Source of the DNA: Bacteroidota bacterium | GTDB taxonomy: Bacteria; Bacteroidota; Bacteroidia; Cytophagales; Cytophagaceae | Assembly: GCA_023392125.1 (NCBI GenBank) | Contig: JAEVZS010000033.1 | Span: 124,001 to 188,000 of the forward strand | Length of the DNA: 64,000 bases | Direction of reading: 5' to 3' | Part shown: positions 8,304 to 18,286 of the stretch, one piece after another | How the letters are laid out: the number at the start of each line of letters is the position of its first letter | Numbering within the stretch: position 1 is the first letter of the stretch | Notes under the pieces: generated by a model | Seen by the model: the letters and a program-made list of their open reading frames with translations, nothing else | Database searches by the model: none | Told to the model about the DNA's origin: nothing | Position numbers and translations under genes: made by a program

Positions 8304-9275
8304 ATGATTAACAGGTACAAAAAGATTTTATTGATTTCGATACTCGGCCTTTTTATTGCGGGCAGCTTATCAGCCCAGAAAAAGAGAAACGGAATAGAAT
8401 ATTCAGGATTTTTTGATTCATACTACTATCGGGGACCACTTAATTATACTCTGGCAGGAGGACTGACTACGTTTAATGGTGATATCTGTAAGTTTATGGG
8501 ATGTGCCCCATCGTATTATGCTTCACTTGGAGCAAGCTATCAGGTATGGCCAAGAACTTATTTTGGGGCAGAGTTGGGGTATGCAAACCTGAAAGGAGAG
8601 CGTGCCGACAACCTGGGATTTGCATTTGAACATCCTGTTATTCAATTTGACGCGTATGCCCGGTTCCTGCTTGTGGATAAAAAAGTAACCCGACATGGGC
8701 AGCTCAGAGATAAGCCATATAATGTACGCCCGTATATTACTGCAGGAGTAGGTTACGTGCATTCTCTGAACGGAACGTACATTGTTAATCCGGCGTTGCC
8801 GTTTATGGCAAATGATACAGCTTCATTGGGCTATGTAAAGAATGCGATTACCTTTCCTTTGGGTATTGGTTTTCAGATCTGGTTTTCGCATCGTGTAAGC
8901 ATTATGCCCGAACTGATCTATCGTTTTGTTCTGACTGATCATCTGGATGGCATCTCGTTGAGAAGCGATCGTTCTTCGGTAGATGCTTATGCTACTATTG
9001 GTATGAAATTGCAGGTGACACCGACCGCTCCCCGTATACGCAAAAAGAAGCGCTCGCTTCCGCCACCTGAAGAGTATACCGGACCAAAAGGAACGGATTA
9101 TCCGAAAAAACGCAGAAAAGACCCCGCTCCGAGCCGATATCAGCCTTTACCGGGAGATGATTATCCTGAAGATGGAGGTTATGATGATGGCGGTCTCCAG
9201 GATGACGAGAATATAGATAATAACAATAATGGAGATGACTCAGACAATCAGGGATCTGATGACTGGGGATGGTAA
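8304..9275 (+). CDS. Outer membrane beta-barrel protein with acidic low-complexity tail
   Basis: The start at ATG 8304 (MINRYKKILLISILGLF) gives a clean signal peptide ending at LSAQ; an upstream in-frame TTG at 8283 is less likely. Residues about 25-230 alternate as amphipathic beta strands typical of an 8-10-strand barrel (YYASLGASYQVWPRTYFGAELGYANL, YNVRPYITAGVGYVHSL). After a basic, proline-rich linker (RIRKKKRSLPPPEE) the last 40 residues are Asp/Asn/Gly-rich. It resembles DUF6089-like Bacteroidota barrels. The tail may be surface-exposed or bind cations. Function unknown. Confidence 0.8.
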   Translation: MINRYKKILLISILGLFIAGSLSAQKKRNGIEYSGFFDSYYYRGPLNYTLAGGLTTFNGDICKFMGCAPSYYASLGASYQVWPRTYFGAELGYANLKGERADNLGFAFEHPVIQFDAYARFLLVDKKVTRHGQLRDKPYNVRPYITAGVGYVHSLNGTYIVNPALPFMANDTASLGYVKNAITFPLGIGFQIWFSHRVSIMPELIYRFVLTDHLDGISLRSDRSSVDAYATIGMKLQVTPTAPRIRKKKRSLPPPEEYTGPKGTDYPKKRRKDPAPSRYQPLPGDDYPEDGGYDDGGLQDDENIDNNNNGDDSDNQGSDDWGW

Positions 9276-9300
9276 GATAGAAGAAGGAAGTGGTTATAAT

Positions 9301-9334
9301 AAAAAAGGCAGTTCATTCGCGAACTGCCTTTTTT
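9301..9334 (+). terminator. Strong intrinsic terminator
   Basis: A 14-bp perfect stem, AAAAAAGGCAGTTC (9301-9314) and GAACTGCCTTTTTT (9321-9334), around a 6-nt loop. It ends the barrel-protein transcript. It is nearly symmetric (A-tract and T-tract) and may also stop the convergent minus-strand oxygenase transcript. Confidence 0.9.
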
Positions 9335-9443
9335 ATTATGTCGGTGAATAGAAAAATTCAGAAAGTCGCCCGCTACGCGAAAATTATTTATTATACAGAA
9401 ATCAACGGGACGGAGATGTAGAGCAGCAGCAAAACGGATTCGG

Positions 9444-10403
9444 CTATTTTAACAACCCAAGCTCACGTAGCCTTTCAGTGAGGTATTCACCGGCAGTTGT
9501 ATCAGCAAATTTTTTTGGATGGTTTTCATCAATACAACTGTTAAGACAACTTAAATCCATGGAAGGTTTGGGATGCATAAAAAACGGAATGCTGTACCTT
9601 GATAAATGCATTTTTTCCTTTGGTGGATTTACCACCCTGTGTGTGGTAGATTTCAACCGGTTATTGGTAAGTCTGGACAACATATCGCCAACATTTACAA
9701 CAATTTGTCCCGGCAGCGCTGTTACGGCTACCCAGTGACCCTGATTATTTAGTATTTCGAGACCTTCTGCGCTGGCACCCATTAAGAGCGTTATCAGATT
9801 TATATCCTCATGCTGAGCCGCTCTGACAGCATCAGCTGGTACATCAGCAGGATTTTCAATCGGATAATAGTGGATGGCCCGGAGAATACTATTACCGTTA
9901 TGTACATCCTTTTCAAAATAATTTTGAGGGAGATTCAAAAACACAGCGATTGCCTGAAGCAAATCTTTTCCGGTATGCTCCAGTTTCCGATATGCTTCAA
10001 GAGTGTATTTCCTGAATTGCTCTGTTTCGTCTGGCCATATATTGGCAGGATACTGACTGGCAACAGGATCATTGTCGGTTACTTCTTGACCTATATGATA
10101 AAACTCCTTCAGATCACCGGTATTCCGACCCTTCGCGTGCTCTTTTCCTTTACCTGTATAACCTCGCTGACCTGCCAGCCCTTCTATTTCGTATTTTTTC
10201 TTTATCTCATCAGGTAGCTCAAAAAATGACTGACATTGTTTATACAGGGAAGATACAAGCTCATCATCCAGCCGGTGATTTTTAACTGCAACAAAACCGA
10301 CTTCTTCAAATGCTTTGCCCAGAGTGGATATAAAGAGTTTATTGGCTTCGGGATCCTTATAAAAGTCTGCCAGATCAACTACCGGTATGGATAATGAGCT
10401 CAT
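9444..10403 (-). CDS. 2-oxoglutarate/Fe(II) oxygenase, isopenicillin N synthase family
   Basis: 319-aa non-heme iron dioxygenase of the IPNS/flavonol-synthase type. The DIOX_N part is at the N-terminus (IPVVDLADF, GFVAVKNHRLDDELV). The 2OG-FeII core holds the iron triad H198-x-D200 and H255, and the cosubstrate-binding R269-x-S271 (RYSIPFF). All catalytic positions are intact. The natural substrate cannot be inferred; bacterial members act on diverse small molecules. It lies 24 bp after the DUF3078 gene on the same strand and is probably co-transcribed. Confidence 0.9.
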   Translation of the reverse strand: MSSLSIPVVDLADFYKDPEANKLFISTLGKAFEEVGFVAVKNHRLDDELVSSLYKQCQSFFELPDEIKKKYEIEGLAGQRGYTGKGKEHAKGRNTGDLKEFYHIGQEVTDNDPVASQYPANIWPDETEQFRKYTLEAYRKLEHTGKDLLQAIAVFLNLPQNYFEKDVHNGNSILRAIHYYPIENPADVPADAVRAAQHEDINLITLLMGASAEGLEILNNQGHWVAVTALPGQIVVNVGDMLSRLTNNRLKSTTHRVVNPPKEKMHLSRYSIPFFMHPKPSMDLSCLNSCIDENHPKKFADTTAGEYLTERLRELGLLK

Positions 10404-10427
10404 AATATTTTTTGAATAGAAACTGAA

Positions 10428-11360
10428 TTAGAATTTATAAGAAAGTCCTGCACCAAAAGCCTGTCTGATCTGCAAAGCCGGCCGGCTTCCGATTTGTTCC
10501 TCGACGCCTGTTCCGTTTGGATCACCATATACAGGAATCAGAACATCGTCATCATAAATCAGATTTATACTGAATGACATAGTAATGTATTTGTTGGCTA
10601 CGATATCCAGTTTTCCGAGATAGATTACATCGATATTTTGCGGCTTGTCCAGATAATTAGAGAAAAGTGTAACATCAGAGCTGAAAATAATATTTTTGAG
10701 AATCTCTCTCCGGATACTGGCTTTCATAAACGCACCAAATTCATGACGGGATCTTCCGGACAGTACGCCGTAAGTTACAGGATCAACTCCGTCATCAAGT
10801 ACAAGGGTATGCTTTACTGCCAGAGGAGAGAGAATAAGGCTGAAGGCAACAGTGTCCCTTACATACTCCAAACCTATACCTTGCTGAATAAATGCCGGAG
10901 CAAGAAAATTGGAAATATAGTCGTCTCCCTGGGGATCATTGGCGTAATTAAATCCGGGAGCAACCTGAGAAAGCAATGTAGTAAAAGCCGTGATTCGAAA
11001 ATCATTATACAGCTTGTAGCTGTAATTAGTGGAGAAATTCAGAACATCCAGGTTCTTTCTGAATGGAAGATCTTCGTTTTTTAGCAGTCCATAATCAAAC
11101 TGAAGCAGATTTTCCCATCTGGATTTGCCACGATTGTAGTTTGCCCCGAGTGAAATGTTGGAGACCATACTTACGCTGTTTGTTCCGCCGGCAGCCCAGT
11201 TACTCAGATTGATCTGATTGAATTGAAGTGAACCCGATCCGTATACTTTCCAGTATTTTATTTTGGGGGCGGCCATGGTATCCGGCAGCTGAGCATAGGC
11301 TGCTGATCCCATGCATACAAAACTTACGATAATAAAATCGATTAATTTACGTATAGACAT
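10428..11360 (-). CDS. DUF3078 outer membrane protein
   Basis: 310 aa with a signal peptide ending at AYAQ. The segment FNQINLSNWAAGGTNSVSMV (about residues 47-66) is the hallmark of DUF3078 proteins, which are predicted outer membrane beta barrels of Bacteroidota. Alternating aromatic/polar strands run to the C-terminal aromatic residue (FGAGLSYKF), as in outer membrane barrels. Function unknown. It heads a likely two-gene unit with the oxygenase. Confidence 0.85.
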   Translation of the reverse strand: MSIRKLIDFIIVSFVCMGSAAYAQLPDTMAAPKIKYWKVYGSGSLQFNQINLSNWAAGGTNSVSMVSNISLGANYNRGKSRWENLLQFDYGLLKNEDLPFRKNLDVLNFSTNYSYKLYNDFRITAFTTLLSQVAPGFNYANDPQGDDYISNFLAPAFIQQGIGLEYVRDTVAFSLILSPLAVKHTLVLDDGVDPVTYGVLSGRSRHEFGAFMKASIRREILKNIIFSSDVTLFSNYLDKPQNIDVIYLGKLDIVANKYITMSFSINLIYDDDVLIPVYGDPNGTGVEEQIGSRPALQIRQAFGAGLSYKF

Positions 11361-11429
11361 TTGAGATTGATATTTTTAAATTGGGGCAATTTTACAAACT
11401 TTAATCAGAAAATCCACGCATAATTTTTT

Positions 11430-11891
11430 ATGCAGCCATATCTTGAAATGAATGCTGTAAGGTATAGCCAGATAATTAATCAAAGCCATCACCTTTTTTT
11501 TAAGCAATACCTTGTACAGCCCGTAACTGACGTATATGAGCTGAGCAGATTATTGTATCAGTCACCTCTTGTAGTACTTGCCCATAATGGAGGGACCGAT
11601 CCTGTTTTTATCTATGCCAATCAGAGAGCTCAGGATTTGTGGGGATACTCCTGGGAAGAGTTTCTCGGGCTTCCTTCAAGACTATCTGCGGCTCCTGATC
11701 AGCAAAAGGACCGTAACCGGTTTCTGGCCGAAGTTGCAGAACATGGTTATTCATCGGAATATTCCGGTATCCGTGTTGATAAAAGCGGACGGAGCTTTAG
11801 AATAGAAAATGTAGCTTTGTGGAATTTGTCGGATGAAAAAACCGGGTTAAAAGGTCAGGCAGCATGTTTCAACTGCTGGACTTATTTATGA
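11430..11891 (+). CDS. MEKHLA/PAS domain protein
   Basis: 153 aa, a single PAS-like MEKHLA domain (PF08670). Visible features are LLYQSPLVVLAHNGGTDPVFIYANQRAQDLWGY (residues about 45-77, the PAS core), the SWEEFLGLPSRLSAAP motif, and a final strand (FRIENVALWNLSD). Stand-alone MEKHLA proteins may sense a small ligand; no output domain is attached. It is divergent from the DUF3078 gene, with about 70 bp between starts. Confidence 0.85.
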   Translation: MQPYLEMNAVRYSQIINQSHHLFFKQYLVQPVTDVYELSRLLYQSPLVVLAHNGGTDPVFIYANQRAQDLWGYSWEEFLGLPSRLSAAPDQQKDRNRFLAEVAEHGYSSEYSGIRVDKSGRSFRIENVALWNLSDEKTGLKGQAACFNCWTYL

Positions 11892-12339
11892 AGTAATCGG
11901 ATTTGCTTTCAGCCATTATAAACAAACAACGCACATGATTTTAGAATTAAGGGATAATAATCTAAATCACTTCGTTTGTGGAAAAGGAAGTGTGTTATTG
12001 ACCCGGTTATTATTCTTTTTATTATAAAAACAATTGTATTATCCGGATATGTTATATTTATTTTTGCTCTATATTATTTAAATAAAACTTTATAACTTGT
12101 AAGGTTTACTTTGATCGGTTAGAAATAGTCAGGATGACTGAAAAGATTATTGGTTTTTGATTATATCAGGAAATAATCAAAAACCAGGTATGTTTTCTTT
12201 TTTATTCATATTCCAATATTCTTCCGGCTCTGACATTAACTACAGGATGAGATTACTCATACATTTCAGGTATACTCTGATAAATTTAGAGTATTGACCA
12301 ATCAGGGACCATCATAATTAAAAAACTATAAAGACTTAA
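11892..12339. other. Intergenic region with long perfect hairpin
   Basis: 448 bp without a credible ORF, AT-rich. It contains a perfect 14-bp inverted repeat (12151-12164 and 12173-12186, loop of 8 nt) beginning TGGTTTTTGATTAT. The following tract GTTTTCTTTTTTATT is T-rich, so it may be the terminator of the MEKHLA transcript. It may equally be an operator or attenuator for the RND efflux operon that starts 150 bp later. Confidence 0.5.
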
Positions 12340-13491
12340 ATGAAAAAGGATGTTGTATTGATTCTGCTAATGGCAGGATTTAGCTTTTCGGCGTGTGACG
12401 ATACTGAAAACAATAAAGAAGCGGAGACGGCCAGAAAAGTGCCTGTGACAGAACTGATCGAAAAAGATGTTGTCATGCATCATGAATACGTGACCGATAT
12501 TCAGGCAGTGCAGAATGTTGAAATCAGGGCAAGAGTTGATGGTTACCTTGATCACATATATGTGGACGAAGGGCAGGAGGTCCGTAAGGGGCAATTGCTT
12601 TTTAAAATTAATGATGATGAGTACAAAGCTCAGCTTGCAAAAGCCAGGGCAATTCTGGAAACAGAGATAGCCGAGGCCAAGGCCCTTGGATTTGAAGTTG
12701 ATCGTACAAAAGTTCTTGTCGAGAAAAGTGTTATATCCGAATCTGAGCTGGATGTGGCAGAGGCAAGGCTAAAAGCCGCTAAGGCAAAGATAGACGAAGC
12801 CAGATCTGTCTATACCAATGCACAGCTTAAATTATCCTATACAAGCATAAAAGCTCCTTACAATGGCGTTATCAGCCGGATTCCTCTGAAAACCGGTAGT
12901 CTCATTGCTGAGGGAACACTGCTGACAACCGTTTCCGATATTAGTTCAATGTATGCATATTTTGAGGTGTCAGAAAAGGAATATCTGGAGTATGCAAAGA
13001 GCAAAAGGAAGGATGGAAAGCTCAATCATGATTTTGTGGAACTGATTCTGGCAGATGGTTCAAAATATACCTCCAAAGGCAAAGTTCAGACCATGGAGGG
13101 TGAATTTGCTGCCGGCACTGGCTCTATGGCGTTCAGAGCTCAGTTTCCCAATCCTGAAAAAATTCTGAAGCATGGCTCTACGGGCCGGATCAGACTTACT
13201 AATACTATCAAAGACGCGCTTATTCTGCCTCAGAAAGCAGCTATTGCAATTCAGGATAAGAACTTTGTCTATGTAGTCAATGAAAAGAATGAGGTGTCCA
13301 TGAAAAGTTTTGTTCCCAAATCAAGAATCTCTTATTTCTTTCTGGTAGAAGAAGGTCTTGACAAAGGTGAAACGGTGGTGTACGAAGGGCTACAGGGGAT
13401 AAAAGACGGATCAATGGTAGATCCTATGCCAGTCTCCCTGGATAGTCTTTTTCAGGTATCATTTAAACCGGGTAATCCAAACAGGAAATAA
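12340..13491 (+). CDS. RND efflux periplasmic adaptor (membrane fusion lipoprotein)
   Basis: 383-aa AcrA/MexA-type adaptor that links the inner-membrane pump to the outer-membrane channel. Lipoprotein signal with lipobox cysteine C19 (FSFSAC). Then the usual order is seen: lipoyl half (VEIRARVDGYLDHIYVDEGQ, QLLFKINDDEY), alpha-hairpin (about 95-150), second lipoyl half (KAPYNGVISRIPLKTGSLI), beta-barrel and membrane-proximal domains (ILPQKAAIAIQDKNFVYVV). It is first gene of a three-gene operon with the pump and the channel. The inferred role is export of drugs or toxic lipophiles. Confidence 0.95.
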   Translation: MKKDVVLILLMAGFSFSACDDTENNKEAETARKVPVTELIEKDVVMHHEYVTDIQAVQNVEIRARVDGYLDHIYVDEGQEVRKGQLLFKINDDEYKAQLAKARAILETEIAEAKALGFEVDRTKVLVEKSVISESELDVAEARLKAAKAKIDEARSVYTNAQLKLSYTSIKAPYNGVISRIPLKTGSLIAEGTLLTTVSDISSMYAYFEVSEKEYLEYAKSKRKDGKLNHDFVELILADGSKYTSKGKVQTMEGEFAAGTGSMAFRAQFPNPEKILKHGSTGRIRLTNTIKDALILPQKAAIAIQDKNFVYVVNEKNEVSMKSFVPKSRISYFFLVEEGLDKGETVVYEGLQGIKDGSMVDPMPVSLDSLFQVSFKPGNPNRK

Positions 13492-13560
13492 TTCATCAGC
13501 TTCAGAAATAAAAACTTTAACTCAAATCAGGAATCGCCTACTCAACAGAAGAACACAGAC

Positions 13561-16500
13561 ATGTTCAATATATTTATACACCGACCGGTTTTATCCCTGG
13601 TAATATCGTTGATCATTACCTTTTTGGGACTGCTCTCCATGTTTGAGCTTCCGGTTACCCAATTTCCGGATATCGTCCCTCCTTCAGTAACAGTTACGGC
13701 AAAATATACAGGTGCTAATGCCGAAGTATGCGCAAAAGCAGTTGCTACCCCATTGGAGCGCGCGATCAACGGAGTACCGGGTATGACCTATATGTCTTCC
13801 GTAACGAGCAACAACGGAACCACGCTTATTACCGTCTTTTTCAATGTGGGGACCGATCCGGATCTGGCGGCAGTCAACGTGCAAAACAGAGTACAGACGG
13901 TAATTGATGAGCTTCCGGAAGAGGTAATTAAAGCAGGAGTAATGACAGAGAAGGAAGTAAACAGTATGCTTCTTTATCTGAATATCCTGAGTGATGACAG
14001 CACCATGGATGAGCAGTTTGTATACAACTTTACCGATATCAATATACTTGCAGAGCTCAAAAGGATCGATGGTGTAGGCTTTGCCGAGATTATGGGAAAC
14101 AGGGATTACTCTATGCGGGTATGGCTCAAGCCCCATCGTATGGCGATCTACGAAGTTTCTCCTGATGAGATTGTTGAGGCTATCCGGAATCAGAATGTGG
14201 AAGCAGCTCCGGGCCAGTCAGGATTGAGCTCGGCAAGAGATCCGCAGATGCTGCAATACGTACTGCGCTATACCGGTAAGCTTTTCGAACCTGCTCAGTA
14301 TGAAAATATAGTTATCCGTGCAAACCCGGATGGATCCATGCTGAAACTAAAAGATGTGGCAGAGATTGAGTTCGGCTCTCTGGATTATTCGATGGTTTCA
14401 AAAGCAGACGGTAAGCCTTCGGCTTCCATCATGCTTAAACAGCGTCCCGGGTCCAATGCGAGCGATGTTATTGCCAATGTAAAGTCAAAAATGGCCGAGC
14501 TTCAACAAACATCATTTCCTCCCGGAATGCGTTACACCATTGCCTATGATGTGTCGCGTTTCCTGGATGCTTCCATCAGCGAAGTATTGAGAACACTTTT
14601 CGAAGCATTTCTTCTGGTATTTATCATTGTCTATATCTTTTTACAGGATTTTCGTTCTACGCTTATACCGGCGCTTGCCGTTCCGGTATCTCTTGTAGGA
14701 ACATTCTTCTTCATGCAGATTTTTGGCTTCTCTATCAACCTGCTAACGCTTTTTGCCCTGGTGCTGGCCATAGGTATAGTCGTTGACAATGCCATAGTAG
14801 TGGTAGAAGCAGTTCACGTCAAGATGTCACAGAAACTGCTTCCGGCCAAGGAAGCTACGCTGGAAGCCATGAATGAAATTAGCGGAGCCATCATTGCAAT
14901 TACGCTGGTTATGTCCGCTGTCTTTATTCCCGTAACACTTATGACCGGTCCGGTTGGAGTATTCTATAAGCAGTTCTCCATAACCCTGGCGATCGCAATC
15001 ATTATTTCAGGAGTCAATGCACTTACGCTTACTCCTGCCTTGTGTGCGCTTATGCTTAAAAATACCCATGCGCACGGTCATGCAAAAGGAGGATTTATTA
15101 ATCGTTTCTTTGCCGGATTTAACAGATGGTATGAGGCGCTTGAAGGCAAATACAAGCAGCTGGTAGACCTTATAGCAAGCCGGCGGCTTGTTACCTTACT
15201 TATGCTACTGTTCTTTTTCGTTGCTACCTGGGGTGTAAACACCTTGCTTCCTACCGGTTTCATACCAACCGAAGATCAGGGAATTATCTATGTTAATGTT
15301 ACCACTCCGGTGGGGGCTACTGTAGAGCGTACCGAAGTGGTGCTGGATAAAATTCAGGCAGTGGCCGCGGGTCTTGAAGCAGTAGAGTCCGTATCTACGC
15401 TCGCCGGCTATAGTCTTATTACCGAATCAGCCGGAGCTTCTTATGGAATGGGTATGATAAACCTTACTTCATGGGATAAACGGTCGAAGTCCGTAAATGA
15501 TGTAATTCTTGAAATGAAAGAAAAGACCGGACTGATATCCGATGCCAATATTGAGTTTTTCTCTCCGCCAACTGTACCCGGCTTTGGAAACTCAAGTGGT
15601 TTTGAGCTTAGGCTGCAAGACAGAAGCGGTAGCGGGTCTCTTACCTATACGGCTCAGGTTACCGATGATTTTATTAAGGCGCTTAATGAAACACCTGAGA
15701 TCCAGAATTCTTACACCAATTTTGATGTGAGCTTTCCCCAATATCTTATTCATGTGGATCAGGATATGGCAGCAAAACAAGGCGTGACGGTAGCGCAAGC
15801 GATGTCTACGTTGCAGACTTTTGTAGGTAGTTACTATGCTTCCAACTTTATACGCTTCGGACAAATGTATAAGGTTATGCTACAGGCCTTGCCTGCTTTT
15901 CGTGCCAAGCCGGAAGATATCCTCAATTTGCATGTGAAAAACCAGAGAGGGGAGATGGTTGCGCTCAAAAGCTTTGCCAGACTTGAAAGGGTTTATGGTC
16001 CGGAGCAGCTTACCAGATACAATATGTTTACTTCGGCCCTGGTTACCGGAGAGCCGGCACCAGGCTATTCTTCTGGAGATGTAATTCAGGCGATTATCAG
16101 AGTTGCTCAGGAGAAACTGCCAAAAGGGTTTACATATGACTGGTCAGGTATGACCCGTGAGGAAATTCTTTCCGGAAATCAGACAATCTTCATATTCATG
16201 GTATGCCTTATTTTTGTTTATCTTCTTCTGGCGGCTCAATATGAAAGCTTTCTTTTGCCATTGCCGGTTATTCTTTCTCTGCCGACAGGTATTTTCGGAG
16301 CATTCCTGGGTTTGAAACTCGCAGGTCTCGAAAATAATATTTATGCGCAGGTCGCTCTTATTATGCTTATAGGATTGTTGGGAAAAAACGCTATCCTTAT
16401 CATAGAATTTGCTATTCAGAGGAATAAGGAAGGATTATCAGTCCTTGAAGCTGCAAAGGAAGGCGCAGTTTCGCGTTTACGTCCTATCCTTATGACATCA

Positions 16501-16707
16501 TTCGCATTTATTGCCGGATTGATTCCTTTATGTCTTGCCTCCGGAGCCGGTGCTATCGGAAACCAGTCAATCGGTATTTCTGCTGTAGGCGGAATGATTG
16601 CCGGAACGATCTTCGGAGTTATCCTGATCCCGGGACTGTTTGTACTACTGGCTTCAGCGGGTGAAAAAAGAAAAAATCGCAGGAAGGTCCATGAAGAGGT
16701 TGTATAA
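13561..16707 (+). CDS. RND multidrug efflux transporter, HAE1 family (AcrB-like)
   Basis: 1048-aa proton-driven inner-membrane pump with 12 TM helices and two large periplasmic loops. It starts MFNIFIHRPVLSLVISLIITFLGLLSM with the conserved N-terminal FIxRPV motif; porter domains and the duplicated TM halves follow. TM4 reads GIVVDNAIVVVEAV: the first proton-relay aspartate (AcrB D407) is present, while the second (D408) is Asn. TM10 keeps the lysine in GLLGKNAILIIEFA. It lies 69 bp after the adaptor and 33 bp before the channel gene, the usual adaptor-pump-channel operon. Confidence 0.96.
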   Translation: MFNIFIHRPVLSLVISLIITFLGLLSMFELPVTQFPDIVPPSVTVTAKYTGANAEVCAKAVATPLERAINGVPGMTYMSSVTSNNGTTLITVFFNVGTDPDLAAVNVQNRVQTVIDELPEEVIKAGVMTEKEVNSMLLYLNILSDDSTMDEQFVYNFTDINILAELKRIDGVGFAEIMGNRDYSMRVWLKPHRMAIYEVSPDEIVEAIRNQNVEAAPGQSGLSSARDPQMLQYVLRYTGKLFEPAQYENIVIRANPDGSMLKLKDVAEIEFGSLDYSMVSKADGKPSASIMLKQRPGSNASDVIANVKSKMAELQQTSFPPGMRYTIAYDVSRFLDASISEVLRTLFEAFLLVFIIVYIFLQDFRSTLIPALAVPVSLVGTFFFMQIFGFSINLLTLFALVLAIGIVVDNAIVVVEAVHVKMSQKLLPAKEATLEAMNEISGAIIAITLVMSAVFIPVTLMTGPVGVFYKQFSITLAIAIIISGVNALTLTPALCALMLKNTHAHGHAKGGFINRFFAGFNRWYEALEGKYKQLVDLIASRRLVTLLMLLFFFVATWGVNTLLPTGFIPTEDQGIIYVNVTTPVGATVERTEVVLDKIQAVAAGLEAVESVSTLAGYSLITESAGASYGMGMINLTSWDKRSKSVNDVILEMKEKTGLISDANIEFFSPPTVPGFGNSSGFELRLQDRSGSGSLTYTAQVTDDFIKALNETPEIQNSYTNFDVSFPQYLIHVDQDMAAKQGVTVAQAMSTLQTFVGSYYASNFIRFGQMYKVMLQALPAFRAKPEDILNLHVKNQRGEMVALKSFARLERVYGPEQLTRYNMFTSALVTGEPAPGYSSGDVIQAIIRVAQEKLPKGFTYDWSGMTREEILSGNQTIFIFMVCLIFVYLLLAAQYESFLLPLPVILSLPTGIFGAFLGLKLAGLENNIYAQVALIMLIGLLGKNAILIIEFAIQRNKEGLSVLEAAKEGAVSRLRPILMTSFAFIAGLIPLCLASGAGAIGNQSIGISAVGGMIAGTIFGVILIPGLFVLLASAGEKRKNRRKVHEEVV

Positions 16708-16740
16708 TTTTAATTTCTAATTGATAAAATAGTAGCTTAA

Positions 16741-18183
16741 ATGTTTAACAGCAAACGGTTTTTGTTTGTGACCTGCCTGATGGCAGTATGTCTCTCCGGA
16801 TGTAAAATTGGCGAAAGAGTAACTCTTTCATCCCGGATTGCGGTCCCTGATACATTTGGACAGGAGCAGGGTTCAGCCTCTGCTGCAGATGTAAAATGGA
16901 ATGACTTTTTTAAGGATCCTGTTTTACGGTCCCTTATTGAAACTGCCATCCAGAATAATCCGGATATGGCAATAGCCCTGCAACGGGTAAAGATGGTGGA
17001 AGCCAGCCGTTTTTATTACAAGAGAGCGTTGCTTCCAAATCTGGATCTGGAACTGGCTGGCGGACTCAGGCGCTTTGGTGATTATACGATTGACGGGGTG
17101 GGAAACTACGATACCAATTTTTCTGAATACGTTGATGGAGACAGAATCATTCCCAATCCTGTTCCGGATTATTTTGCGGGCCTGAGAACTTCTTGGGAAA
17201 TTGACCTTTGGGGGAAGCTTCGGAAAAGAAAAAGAGCTGCTGCCGCGAGATTACTTGCAAGCGAAAGTGGTATGCATTTCGTAAAGACAGCACTGATTGC
17301 TGAAGTAGCGACCTTATATTATGAATTGCTGGCATATGATAATGAACTGAGAATTATACAGGAAAATATCAGATTGCAGGAAAATGCCGTAGAGGTGGTT
17401 GCACTCCAGAAAGAAGCAGGACGAGCTACAGAGCTTGCTGTAAAGCAGTTTGCTGCCCAGCTGCTGAATACACGAAGTCTTGGAATAATGGTCCGGCAGC
17501 AGATTATTCATACAGAGAATCTGCTGAACCGCATGATGGGCAGACTGCCTCAACAAATTGAAAGGGGAGCTCCTATTAATGAACAGATACTACCGGATCA
17601 GATTACTACCGGTATACCATCGGAGTTATTGGTGAACCGCCTTGATATCCGTCAGGCAGAGTTTAGTCTGCTGGCTGCCAGGGAGGATATTGCTTCTGCC
17701 AGAGCGGCTTTTTATCCATCGCTGACGATTTCTGCCAATGCCGGACTTAATGCATTCAGAGCCGGAGTATTATTTGATATTCCTGCTTCCGTTGCGTACA
17801 ACGTGGTAGGTGGGCTGACTACTCCGTTGCTTAACCGCTATGAGCTGCGAACTGCCTATAAACAGCGGATTGCCGAAGGAAATACAGAGCTTGCCCAGTA
17901 TGAAAAAACCGTACTTACAGCTTTTGAGGAGGTGTATACCAGTATGTCTGCTATAGATAATTATGCGCAATCCTATGATTATAAAAAAGAAGAGGTTGAT
18001 GAGCTGTCTGGCGCTATTGCTATTTCCAACGATTTATTTACAGCCGGCTATGCGTCCTATCTTGAAGTTATAATGGCCCAGCGTAATGTTCTGCAGGCCA
18101 ATATTGAGCTGACCAATACCCGAAAGGACCAGTTTGTGGCGGTAATCAATCTGTACAGAGCACTGGGTGGTGGCTGGAAGTAA
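16741..18183 (+). CDS. RND outer membrane efflux lipoprotein (TolC/OprM family)
   Basis: 480-aa channel of the NodT/OprM type. Lipoprotein signal with cysteine C21 (AVCLSGC). Duplicated OEP domains are visible as long amphipathic helices with the internally repeated features LRTSWEIDLWGKLRKRKRAA and IRQAEFSLLAAREDIASARAAFYPSLTISANAGL. The last part (LFTAGYASYLEVIMAQRNVLQANIEL) is the usual final helix. It forms the trimeric outer-membrane exit duct of the pump encoded upstream. Confidence 0.95.
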   Translation: MFNSKRFLFVTCLMAVCLSGCKIGERVTLSSRIAVPDTFGQEQGSASAADVKWNDFFKDPVLRSLIETAIQNNPDMAIALQRVKMVEASRFYYKRALLPNLDLELAGGLRRFGDYTIDGVGNYDTNFSEYVDGDRIIPNPVPDYFAGLRTSWEIDLWGKLRKRKRAAAARLLASESGMHFVKTALIAEVATLYYELLAYDNELRIIQENIRLQENAVEVVALQKEAGRATELAVKQFAAQLLNTRSLGIMVRQQIIHTENLLNRMMGRLPQQIERGAPINEQILPDQITTGIPSELLVNRLDIRQAEFSLLAAREDIASARAAFYPSLTISANAGLNAFRAGVLFDIPASVAYNVVGGLTTPLLNRYELRTAYKQRIAEGNTELAQYEKTVLTAFEEVYTSMSAIDNYAQSYDYKKEEVDELSGAIAISNDLFTAGYASYLEVIMAQRNVLQANIELTNTRKDQFVAVINLYRALGGGWK

Positions 18184-18203
18184 TTAAGGCCAGAAAAGAA
18201 ATA

Positions 18204-18241
18204 AAAACAAAAGGCTGCCTGACAGGCAGCCTTTTGTTTTT
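18204..18241 (+). terminator. Bidirectional intrinsic terminator
   Basis: A 17-bp perfect stem (18204-18220 and 18224-18240) with a GAC loop, A-tract on one side and T-tract on the other. It ends the RND operon and can also serve the convergent minus-strand Lnb-type gene. Confidence 0.92.
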
Positions 18242-18286
18242 ATGTGAGCAATCTGAAACATCCAATATTCTGGAAAAAGTTGTATC

